This document shows, piece by piece, positions 34,301 through 44,496 of a stretch of 64,000 bases of DNA (position 1 is its first letter; each line of letters opens with the position of its first letter). This DNA comes from Rosa chinensis (taxonomy: Eukaryota; Streptophyta; Magnoliopsida; Rosales; Rosaceae). The notes below the pieces were generated by a model. The model was given only the letters and a program-made list of their open reading frames with translations, was not told the origin of the DNA and did no database searches. The translations under genes and the position numbers were made by a program. Location: the NCBI RefSeq assembly GCF_002994745.2, contig NC_037091.1, positions 55,785,612 to 55,849,611 on the forward strand. Reading direction: 5' to 3'.

Positions 34301-35286
34301 CTCGTCTATATGAGGAGCTTGTGAAAAGCCATGGAAGTGTGGAAGCATTGGTTGGGCTTGTAACTACAGTTGCTCGAGTGGATGTTAAGAAGGCAGAAGC
34401 TTATGAGCAGAAGCTGAAACCATTACCAGGTTTGAAGGGGATCAATGTGGATAATCTAGAGAAGACTTCTGGTGCCAAACATGAAGAGGGTATTTCTCAA
34501 GTTAAGGTCGCCGAGACATATGAGGGGAAGAGCAAGTCAAAGGCAAAGAAAAAGAGAAAGAGAAAGCCAAGATATCCTAAAGGGTTTGACCCTGCGAACC
34601 CCGGGCCCCCACCGGATCCAGAAAGGTGGCTTCCCAAGAGAGAAAGATCAAGTTATAGGCCTAAGAGAAAGGATAAGAGAGCAGCTGCTCAAGTACGAGG
34701 CTCTCAGGGTTCTGTAGCTAGAGACAAACATGAAGCTGGTGCCACTTCCAGCAATGCAAAATCAAACCAAGCAGCCACTTCAAAAGGAGCCTCACAGAAT
34801 TCAGTTGCAGAGCCATCGCAGACTTCATCCAAGTCAAGAAAAAAGTCCAGGAACTAGTTTAAAGGATCTAGGTCTTATTTCTTTTGGTTGATTTTTCCGA
34901 AATGTTGCAGAATTTTATATACTTAAATTTTAGTGCTCTAGGGTGTAAGCTGAGGGATTTTGCAGTTAATCTTCGGGCTTTTGCTACTCACTTTTGATTC
35001 AAGACAATCAAAACTGAAAAGTTTTCGTACTGTTTACTTGTGAAATGGAGCTGTTATAGGCAGTTTGATGCTTAATTGATGCCTTGTCTGAGAGGATTTC
35101 TCTTTGATGCTTGCGTCCTTGAGATCTCCACGTTATGAAGTATTCTTAGGTATCAAGTGAAAATTTTATATATTCCGTGATTTTTGTTACACTGTTTAGT
35201 CATGCCGCTAGTTTTACCATGTGATGCAAAAATTACGTGCTCTCTACTTTTCCTAGGGGCCAAGGCTTGGACCATTTCACTGCATT
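31349..35286 (+). repeat. Segmental duplication, copy 2 (SRP72 gene body)
   Basis: Partner of 9359-13289, same orientation. Differences include one extra ACCCAG-type 6-bp repeat in the leader, loss of TGATAG after the stop, and a small replacement near 35140. Similarity ends at about 35286. Confidence 0.95.
31405..34857 (+). CDS. SRP72: Signal recognition particle subunit SRP72, copy 2
   Basis: Exons by constant offset from copy 1 are 31405-31531, 31626-31762, 32556-32902, 33260-33356, 33454-33738 and 33868-34857, again 660 residues with all splice dinucleotides kept. By hand comparison eight residues differ from copy 1, among them Ala/Ser and Ser/Gly near the end of exon 2, Phe/Leu at the start of exon 5, Asn/Asp in exon 5, Val/Phe, Ala/Thr and Thr/Ala in exon 6, and Lys/Gln near the C-terminus. 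The RNA-binding region is unchanged. Both copies look able to encode the ER-targeting particle subunit. They share only about 50 bp before the ATG, so their promoters differ. Confidence 0.94.
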
Positions 35287-36718
35287 CCATTCAAAGTAGT
35301 TTTGTAAGTAGTTTTGTTATAGTTGTCTAGGTTCTATAGGATACTTGCTTAGGACTTTAGGTTTCCTTCCAATCTCCAAATCCCACATGTGGATAATTTA
35401 ATGATAAAACAAATAAATCAACATGGTGTACAAAGTCTTCTCTGTCCCTGCCTGACCCCCTTTAGGCTTAGACACAAAAGGCCAACCAGGCCTTCACCAA
35501 CACGCCTCCCAACTTCCCATATCACAACCTATCTTCTCCTCTAACTTACCCACCAAGCCATAACCCCAAAATGACTCAAACACCCTCCTCATACAAAATC
35601 TTCTCATCTTTTTTCTTTTTCAATGTCAAAATATCATTAAGTTAGATTTTTTAACCGTTAGATTTATTTATTTTTATTCAATTCTACGACAAAAAATTTA
35701 GAATATGTCATACGCCGAACAGAGAAGAACTCGAAAAAAGGGAGCGAGAGATGAGGCCGGGAGGGGGTTTGCAAACCATTTAGATTGAGAGCGAAACAAG
35801 GATTCCATCTCCCGCCACATCCTTGGTGCGAAGAACAAGTAACCCTTCCTAAACCACCGACACGTGTCCTCCTCCCCACTCTCTCCCCAAATTGGACAAT
35901 TCACCCCTACCCCCGTTAAATATTTTCCCCTCTTTCGTTTTTAATATTTCTTTCAGATTTATTCAATTTTCCCGTCCTTTCTCGGCCTCCCCCTCTGTCT
36001 CCTCTTTCCTTCTCTCTCTTCAGAACTCGATCGGCAGGCCCTCGCCCTCTCTATTCGGATCGATTCCCACCGCAACAAACTCTGGTTCTCTTTCCGGAGA
36101 CGAATCGGACATAAGGCTCCTCCCTTTTTCTTCTTTCTTCTTTCTTCTTTCTTTATTCCCCTGCAAAATAGGGCTCGGTGTCCTCCGCCGTCGATTGCGA
36201 CCAAATTAGGGTTCTGGTAATTTTTTCTTTTTCTGATTTAGAGAAGTATTGGTTATTTGATCTCTTCTGTATTCAATTTTTCTGTTTTTTTTTTTTGTTC
36301 GTTTGGGTTTTGCCCTAGGTTAGACGGAGACAAAAAAAATTGGAAAAAAAAATTAAATTCTTTGATTCTTTTCTTGTAGATAAAATTGTTCACGGCGTCG
36401 TGGGTTTTTGGTTTTCGATTCTTAGCTGATCTTTTAGGTTCTCTGCTTCCTGTGAAACTCTGTGAAATTTTTGGGCGTCGTTTTAGTTTGCCATCAGAAA
36501 TTGAGGGTTTTTCCTTGTAGATCTTCCTCCTTTTGTTTAATTTTTTTTTCTTGATTTTTTATCCTCAGTTATTTGATCCGAAAAGAAAAAAGAAAACCAA
36601 AAAAAAAAAAAAAAGAGAGAGAGAAAAAGGAGAAAAAGAAAAAGAAAAGAAAGGGTTGTGGAAATCTAGGGTAGGGTATTGTACATGTAGAGAAAAATTG
36701 GGTTGGGGTGTAGTTTCG
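35287..36718. other. Promoter and 5' leader region of the SKIP14-like gene
   Basis: No other gene is seen. The distal part is AT-rich. From about 35930 it becomes pyrimidine-rich (CT tracts), typical of a plant leader, and a leader intron may start near GTAATTTTTTC at about 36217. A purine run (GAAAAAG) lies at 36580-36650. Confidence 0.55.
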
Positions 36719-39515
36719 ATGGCCTTGAATTTTTCCCATCGACCATTCTTTCCAGCTCATCTGTCTGAGGACAATTTGGTGTCACCGATGAGGATTCACA
36801 ATGGGTACCTTGCCGATGGTATCTCGGAGAGGAATGGAGATGGTTTTGGTAGGCCGTGGCACTCTAACCGGGATGTGGAGGATCCCTTTGATTATGGGAG
36901 GGATAGATGTGATAAGGGCAGCTCACAGGAGCCAGTTTCGAATGACATTATTGATCTTTTGCCTTCGGATCCATTTGGGATGGATATAAGTACAACTTTT
37001 ACGGCCATCACGGGGTGGCTCGAGGATTTGGAAATGGACTATGGGTGTTATGGAAGGGATGATGTGGGGACTAGCAATGGGAATTATGAACTTTTTGCGG
37101 GGTTGAATTTTATTTGGAATAATGCTATGAGGTTCCAGACATTCCCTGGGAATCTTGGGGTTGATCGCAAGTCTAAAGTAGCAAGCGGATTCAATGGGTG
37201 TTTTAAAGAGAAGCGGGTGGGTGACACATCCTCCCATGGTGGCTTGGTTGGATGTTTGAAAGAGAAGCAGGTGGGTGATGGTGGCTTGGTTGGGTGTTTG
37301 AAAGAAGAGCAGGTGGGTGATGCATCCTCCCTAGGTGGTTTCATTGGGTGTTCTAAAGAGAAGCAGGTTGTTGATGCATCCTCCCATGGTGGTTTGGTTG
37401 GGTGCTCCAAAGAGAAGCAGGTCGATGATTTATCCTGCCATGGTGGTTTGGTTGGGGTTGTTGATTCATCCTCCCATGGTGGTTTGGTTGGGTGTTCAAA
37501 AGAGAAGCAGGTTGTTGTCGTTGATTCATCCTGCCATGGTGGTTTGGTTGGCGTTGTTGATTCATCCTCCCATGGTGGTTTGGTTGGGTATTCAAAAGAG
37601 AAGCAGGTTGTTGATCCACCCTGCCATGGTGGACTTGGTGGGTGTTTGAAAGAGAAGGGGATTGGTGATGCATCTGATGCATCATCCTTCCAAGGTGATT
37701 TCGAATCAGCTTGTGCAGTGGCTGACATTTTGTCTTTTCGCAATGAAACTTGTGGTTTTTCCAATCAGCAAAATGTAGAGCCTCAGCATGTCAATGGGAT
37801 TTGCTCTGTTGGAGATGGAGGAGCTCATGATGGAGCTTTGATGTTGGCCCTTAGTTATCTGGGTGTGCGGGATCTCCTTGTTGTGGAAAGGGTTTGCAGA
37901 TCTCTCTATTCTACAGTTCGTGGCGACCCCCTTATGTGGAGAAGTATTCACATAGATCAGCCACTGAATGAGAAAATTACAGATGAAGTTCTTTTGCAAT
38001 TGACTGATAGGGCTCAAGGAAATCTGCAATGCTTGAGCCTGGTGGAGTGCCCTAGGATCACTGACGATGGTCTCAAGCGTGTGCTTGAAAATAATCCTAG
38101 GCTTACCAAGGTCAGTATTGACTTCATATTATCATTGTTATTTACCGACAAAATGCTGAATTTTTGTACCTTTTTAATTGCTGCTCTAGTCTATTTGATT
38201 TGTTGAATTTTTGGTGTGGGTTTCTGTTCCTATTACTGTCTCTTTACTGATGTTCGCCTTTAAACTTCATGATCTCATACTCACGGTTAGTTTTCGTAAA
38301 AATAAGTAAATAAACCTTACTTCCTAATACAGCTTAGGTGCTGAGATTTGTATGTTTTTATTAATATTCTTCCCTGGAAAATGTGGTCTTCACTGCCCCT
38401 AGTTTTGGCTGTTTTCTACACTTTAGGAAATGTAGACAGAATATCCTTTTTGTTTGCATGTTTGTTCGTTACCAAGCGATAGTTACAGTTACAAACAAAT
38501 GTCATTAAAATGCATGTCTTCCTATCTAGCTTAGACACACCATTTCATTTCTTGTTGTTGTGTCGATAGTAATAATTAAGTAATCTAATTTGAATCAGTC
38601 CCATGTTGAGGTAACCCTCCCCCTCCTCCTCATCTGGATTGGAAATTCTAACCTCATTTGTTATGTTTTGGATCTTAGCTTACATGGTTGTGGTTTAGCA
38701 GTTATCAAATGACACAAACCAAGTAGCATACCACTTGTTCCTGGCACAATGACCCCTTCTCTGTTTGTCTTTTGTTTATAGACATTCCAGTTAGAGTACT
38801 GACATTAATTCCCCAGTTTTGATCCTGGGCTTGCAAAGCAGATTTGGGAGATTCTTGCTATTAAAAAATTAATAAACAAACAAGAAAGCATTGGAATTTG
38901 GAGTGTTTTATTGCTTGCTTTTTTGGTTAAAAGCTTCTGATAGCTTCTTCATTTATGCAGTTAAGTGTGCCTGGATGTACTAGACTCAGTATTGAGGGCA
39001 TTGTGAATAGCTTAAAGGCTTTTAAGTCTAAGGGTGCACATGGTGTGAAGCATTTACGAATTGGCGGACTCTATGGTGTGACACAGAAGCATTTTGAAGA
39101 GTTGAAATCTTTGTTGGGCACTGATAGCCAGATGCAGCAGAATGCCCGCAAGCCGCACTTTTATCACCGAGGGAACTTTTATTTATCCTGTGATGATGAT
39201 AGTGACATTGATATCGAAATGTGCCCTAGATGCCAGAACTTGAGGCTTGTTTATGATTGCCCCGCAGAGGCTTGTCAAGGAAAAGAACATACTACTCAGT
39301 TATGCAGGGCCTGCACACTGTGCATAGGTAGGTGTGCTCAGTGTGGTCGGTGCATTAATGATAGTGAATATGAGGAAACATTCTGTCTGGAGTTGCTTTG
39401 CTCAGATTGTTGGAAGCAGCTACTCAAGTCTCAGGAGGGGGAGGATACAGAGTTTGTTCCATCCAACTCTGCTGTTTTCCATGAACAGAATCATAGCTTT
39501 TGTCGCCACGGCTAG
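36719..39515 (+). CDS. SKIP14: F-box protein, SKIP14-like
   Basis: Two exons, 36719-38110 and 38961-39515, joined in phase 0 (LTK|LSVPG), give 648 residues. An F-box-like segment lies near residues 368-412 (LMLALSYLGVRDLLVVERVCRSL), then leucine-rich repeats (about 425-505: LQCLSLVECPRITDDGL, VKHLRIGGLYGVT). A Cys-rich C-terminus (about 552-614, many CxxC pairs) follows, the arrangement of plant SKIP14. These proteins bind SKP1 and act as substrate receptors of SCF ubiquitin ligases. I chose the ATG at 36719 because upstream codons in the frame are low-complexity leader sequence. The protein is longer than the roughly 450-residue Arabidopsis relative, largely because of an internal repeat (residues about 160-320). 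Confidence 0.9.
37195..37690 (+). repeat. Coding minisatellite in the SKIP14-like gene
   Basis: About ten in-frame units of 12-20 residues, consensus D-x-S-S-H-G-G-L-V-G-C-S-K-E-K-Q-V, with short and long forms alternating in the second half (for example SCHGGLVGVV). All unit changes keep the frame. The array lies between the N-terminal region and the F-box. Confidence 0.92.
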
Positions 39516-41697
39516 GTACCGTTGGTTGTGCAGATCTGCTGTTACATGTTATGGATGAGAAATTGCAAGTGGTTACTTTAGACATCTATCAAGAAATACT
39601 AAAGAGATACTTTTAAGACTGTTTCCTTTGTCTCATTGCCGCTCGGGTTAGCTGACTGTGTTGGGTTCAGCCTATCAGTTGGCTTCAACTTTGGTGGTTT
39701 TCGTAGGGTATTGCCTGTTCCTGCTGTTGATGCTCTGTGATGAATTGAGAAAATTCTATAGAAGGGAAAAAAAAAAAAGAAAAAAAAAAGAGAGAGATGG
39801 TAACTTAGGAAATGAAGAATTATTAGACAAAGTTCTGCATCCAATCAAAGGTTTGAACTTTGTTTCTTGGTGATTTCTTTGGCTCTGGTACGAATAAAAA
39901 CTTTATGAGAGTATGTTGATTTGCATGTGAATAGTGGGTTGTGAAGTTTAGAATACTGGGATGTGATGTCACCTAGCAGCTCCGTCAGGAGGGGTAACTT
40001 CTTGTAAAAAGCAAAGTGGAAAGATGACTTATTTGTCGTGGTAGGGGTTTTACCTATTTGTTGGCTCTTTGAAGGAGGCACTCGTGTACCTGTGGGATGT
40101 GGTGCTGTTCTCACAATACTATGAGTTCTTCTCTATGAACTCTCTGCTGGCTCTTTGAAGAGCACTTGTCTACCTGTCACCGTGATGTGGAATTTGCACT
40201 GTTCATCCAATCAATGAGTTACAGTGACCATTGTTTCAGCCATGCCCAATCCCACAATGAATCAAGCCAATCGTTCTTCTTAGCTGTGTAGCAGTTTATG
40301 TTACGAAGATTGCTGTCGTAGCACGCCCATCTGTGGCGCACTAACAGGGATGAAGTCTCTTGCAGGAGTGCAGGACTATCAATTTCTGTTCATTCCACAG
40401 ATGCAGCTTCTATTATGCACGCCCTGTGCAGCCTTCATGGGTTATGCTTGTGCTGTCGAGGAGAATATATGTTGGGCTTGTTATTGTTCTGGCTGATAAC
40501 TAGAAAGAAGACTTGTCAATGCTTCCTTTGAGATGATTGAATGATGTAAAATAAATTCGAGAGTCAATACCCTGATGCCAAGGGATAAATTTCTTGCATT
40601 AGATTTTTTTAGCATCTGTTGAGATAGTTTGTTAATGTATTCTCATCCATCTTCCTGTTGATGGATGCTGGTCTCTTGCTCTTTTTGTTGTCGTTAAACA
40701 CAGGATTAGCTTTGTTTGTAATAAACATGCAATCACATACGGGAATTTATCATTCTCATCATGACGTTTTGCATTGTTGATCGAGTATTGACAGTTATTT
40801 AGAAATGACTTGATAGTGACTTTGTTCTGTAAAACCTTCGCCATTTTATTTTACCAAAAGCTACGAATAGAGAAATATTGTTGAAAATGAAAAGTGTGTC
40901 AGAAGAAAGAGATACCTTACTGGAAATTCCATACTTTTACCTTGAGAGATCGAACTTTCGCTTACCATTACCTTACTTTGTTCCACACAAATTCATTCTC
41001 AAAAGCAAATATTCTTCTGTCAAAGACCACGGAAGGAAAACAGAACCTTCTTTTTTGGTGCTTACGAACGAAAATGCGTAGTTTAAACTGGAAGCAAGGA
41101 AGAATTACGTCGTATTGTTAAGCCATCCAAAATCCCTAGTTCACTTTTTCGATGCGTACTTATTCCCCGTACATATTTGGGCATGTTCACCTTTCTTGCA
41201 TGTGCTTACATCTTCTATCAGAATCTGTATGTAAATAGCAAAGCTTATTTGTGAAACAACAGGTCTTTTCTTTGAGAATGAGATTGATGTGGTGTTTTGA
41301 TTAGGGCTAGAAATCTACATTATCCGTATGTTTCGTCGGACAATCAACAATGTACCTCATTTTGCATGTTTCACATTTTGTTCTGAGGAAACGAAACTAA
41401 AGAGACGAGTCCATTGTGAAAGGATGATAACAAGAAGAGGAGATAATCAGAGCATTTTTATATCGTCTTTTAAATCAACCAAAGAATCTATCTTGCTGCA
41501 TAGACATTGTAAGAAAGTGCGTATGAAACTGTTCAGCATTTGGATTACAAACTTAACGAGTTAGAGAAATACGTAAACTTTTATTATTGAACCATTGTTG
41601 AGGTGACAGAGCTAATAGAACTGATTAATGAACACAATTGGGATGAATCTCATTATTCACATTGTATTGCTGCTAATCAAAGAGTTGAAGAGGCTTG
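39516..41697. other. Intergenic DNA after the SKIP14-like gene
   Basis: The first few hundred bases are presumably the 3' UTR. An A-rich (AAAG)n stretch lies at 39769-39795. The phrase GGCTCTTTGAAG occurs twice with similar following bases (about 40062 and 40148). I see no gene or transposon end. Confidence 0.5.
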
Positions 41698-41886
41698 TCA
41701 GACATTGTCTTCCCGGCCTTGCTCCTTTGAACTTTTCTTGCTGCCGAGTTTCAACCATTTGAAGCTCAGCTTCCCGAACTTGCTCTTCCCCTCCTTGCTC
41801 TTCTTCTTGTCATTCTCCGATGGTCTTGATGGCGGTGGATCGGGATTGGTGTCCCACTGATCAGCCCAGGACAACCCACCATCCAT
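41698..41886 (-). CDS. Small conserved plant protein, function unknown (62 residues)
   Basis: A single-exon minus-strand frame with ATG at 41886-41884. It starts MDGGLSWADQWD and continues NPDPPP, then a lysine/serine-rich middle (NDKKKSKEGKSKFGK) and a basic end around FKWLKLGSKKSS. The WADQWD-xNPDPPP start is one I associate with a family of very short plant proteins of unknown role. I can assign no enzyme activity. There is no signal peptide or membrane segment. A coding reading is favoured over chance by this N-terminus and a complete frame. Confidence 0.6.
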   Translation of the reverse strand: MDGGLSWADQWDTNPDPPPSRPSENDKKKSKEGKSKFGKLSFKWLKLGSKKSSKEQGREDNV

Positions 41887-42627
41887 ATTCTCTCTGCTTT
41901 TCTTTACTTCTGCCTCTTAATTGGATTAGAACTTCTTTTAGATGCAGAGCTTTGGCAATGTTTGGCAACCACAATTTTGCTTATTTTTATCTCACTTTTG
42001 CTATTCTTTAAATGGATGGAAAAGGAACAAGGTCGGCCAATGTTTGCTATGTTGGATGAACAAGTTTGGAAATTGGTTCAACAGTCTTTTTGCTTATTCT
42101 GTTATTAAGTGTCTTGGTTAACTAACTTGGTTCTTAATTTGACTTGAGGAATGGTATTGGTTTATAGTCTGGTTATTTTGGTAAGGAAGCTGTGTCCCTA
42201 TGTGAACAATATTGACCGAGTCACACAGCAGGCAACAAGCAGTCAAGCCATGCCTAAAATAGTAAACCCTATATCCATGCCTAAAATAGTAAACCCTATA
42301 TCCATGCCAAGCCCTGTAAATTTATATTCAACCATGTCAAGTCAGTGACCTTTTCTTATTGTCTGAGATGCACCAATCTATTTTCAGCATTAGTGATAAA
42401 CAACAAGAGGCTAGAATTCAGCAGAGCTGACTGAAGCAAATTCAAAAGTTGCAGGTAACAAGAACAAGTCAATTAATGAATCGAAAAATTTGAACTATAA
42501 AAATTATAAGATGAGATCTAAATCATCTAATAGAATTGATAAATACATTGGAACCGATGTATAGTACAATTCAATTGACACATACAGAATGAGGGTTCCT
42601 CGTCCTTTTACTTGTGGCCGGTAGTCG
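41887..42627. other. Intergenic DNA
   Basis: Contains the likely promoter of the small minus-strand gene and the 3' UTR of the YqaJ-type gene. A 27-bp unit (ATGCCTAAAATAGTAAACCC...) is repeated in tandem at about 42249-42303. Nothing else is seen. Confidence 0.5.
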
Positions 42628-44092
42628 CTAGTAAAACTCGATGTGGCCAGCAATCTCCCTACACAGCAACTTTGATCCTCTTGCTAACTCCAAGCTCTTA
42701 ACGATTGCAAGGCCGGTTTTTTTGTGAGTAGAAGTTGGCATATACTCCCTAGCCTTTTCTTCATTACCCAGCAAAAGAGCCTCCTTAGCAGGAATCACAT
42801 TTTCCCACCAAAATTCCCTTAAAATTCCATGCATCAAGTCCCAGTAACTACGGTCTCGGCACACGCGGAATATTGTGCTTCCATTTGGTGTCCAGCAATA
42901 TAAATCAACCCACTCTCTATCCATTATCTCCATTTGACCCTGCACCTGAGGCATGTAATAGAAAGGCATCGTTGACCAGGGCAGACCCTGCTCCGGTTTT
43001 CCCTTGTTAAAAGGACACTTCACTTCCAGGATGCCACCACCTTGAAAGCAATCAAGCAGACCATCAGGGGAGGCACCAAGCCAATCAAACCGCTCCTCTC
43101 CGTGGGATGCAAATCCATATGTACCCACTTCACGACCTGTGATGCTTTTATACCGCTCTATGGCCACCTCTTCATTGAGCACACCCCATTGCATGGCATT
43201 TTTAGAAGCTTGCGCGAATTCTTTCTGTGAATCAAATACCTTCTCATGCCAGAGCTCAGGTCGACGGTTTCCCTTCCAAAATCCCAAGGCAGTGCTGAAG
43301 GTGCTTGTAGTCAGTTTGTTTCGCCGCAAGGCAAACCACTCCTCTGAACGCTGGGGAGCATCAGATAGTGCACCCCGGGTAGCCAGCGCAAGTGATGATG
43401 GGGAACGCATCACCAGAGCAAAATTCGTAGAGATCATCGGTGAGGCGCACGTCGAAAAGGGCCTAAAAAGTATTTTTCCACACATGTTTCTCGAAGACAG
43501 CATTTCCACTGCTTTATGATGAAAGCTGCAGAATCCAGTGCAGTAGGCATTGCTCATTGCTGATACGCCAATGCCACCGGCAGCTACTTTGTTCCGATGA
43601 CCTGTTCTACAAAAGCCACACACTGCTTGATAGTGTAGTCCAATCAATATCCCTCACATTGAATAACCTTGTCTACCATAAGATAAGAACATTGAGGTAT
43701 TGGTTTCCCGTTTCCCAAACAAACACAAAATTTCCATTACAAACAATGCAAAATAGATGGCCACATGTAACCTTATATGAGCAGTGATTAATCTTCCCCC
43801 TAATCAAAATTGGACAACATTTTTTTCCTCCTTCAAGCCAAGTATTGATTCTTTCACCAAATGAATCATTTTTCTCCTTATGCTATTCAAACAAGAAGCA
43901 AAACCCCATTCAATCTGAAGCTTACCCAATTCAATTAACACAACTTGGTTCCGAAATGAGCCTGGAAGTGTCGGAATTTATACCTGAGAATGGTCTTGAA
44001 TTAAAGGCGACGACTTTGCCGTTGCCAGCTGCGAAGGAGGAAGCGGGCAGTTTGGGCACTCCATGTAGAGAGCAAACTTGAGCGAGCTTCAT
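42628..44092 (-). CDS. YqaJ/lambda-exonuclease-fold nuclease, probably organelle-targeted
   Basis: Two exons, 44092-43984 (109 nt) and 43622-42628 (995 nt), give 367 residues. The GT donor (43983-43982), the AG acceptor (43624-43623) and the phase all agree. The second exon has no ATG before 43557, which argues for this first exon; otherwise a 309-residue form would start there. The nuclease core is clear: RSEEWFALRR, GVLNEE (about residues 173-178), GASPDG with D203, and ILEVKCP with E216 and K218, the D...ExK metal site of the PD-(D/E)XK superfamily. The first 90 or so residues are rich in Ser, Ala and Arg and poor in acids, suggesting a transit peptide. Family members digest or process DNA; the plant role is not known to me. 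It diverges from the GT-1 gene. Confidence 0.85.
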
Positions 44093-44496
44093 CGTCAGTT
44101 GGTGGCAACCATCACTAGGGTTTTGCAGCTTCCGCAAATTCAGAGATGGAGCGCGCGGGGCCGTAAAATGGTGGCTGTATTTCGTTTTCCCAGACGCAAA
44201 GCGTGTTTTTATACCCAAGAGCAACACGGCGTCGTTTCTTATGCTAAAACGGGTCGTTTTGCTTCAAATTTGAGAGTCTTCAAGCTGCTTGGGATTAAGC
44301 TTCCACTAACCAGAGAGTTGCTAATCACTCCCACAAAAACAGCTTTTACTTAACGCAACCCATAAAAATCTCTAGACACAAATAAATGGGTTTGCTGCTG
44401 CTACTTATGAAGTCCCTCACTTTCTTGTTTAATCTCACTCCTCTCTAATTGTGTCACACAACCCAATTTCAATACCCAACAACACACACACAGACC
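44093..44496. promoter_or_regulatory. Divergent promoter between the YqaJ-type gene and GT-1
   Basis: Only 404 bp separate the two start codons, so both genes must be driven from this interval or from within each other. No obvious TATA box stands out on either strand. Confidence 0.6.

Noticed and set aside
31405..34857. SRP72 copy 2 as a processed retro-copy
   Set aside because: All five introns are present with unchanged lengths, so it arose from DNA duplication, not reverse transcription.
36533..36718. Upstream extension of the SKIP14 frame to an ATG at 36533
   Set aside because: The extra 62 codons are poly-T and AAAG-type leader sequence encoding a low-complexity Lys/Glu run; the ATG at 36719 begins the conserved-looking protein.
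37084..37764. Minus-strand frame of 226 codons opposite the SKIP14 repeat
   Set aside because: It is the antisense of the coding minisatellite and of a well-supported F-box gene.
43623..43647. Start of the YqaJ-type protein at 43647
   Set aside because: The codon there is TTG, not ATG. A consistent splice from an upstream ATG exon (44092-43984) explains the open frame better.
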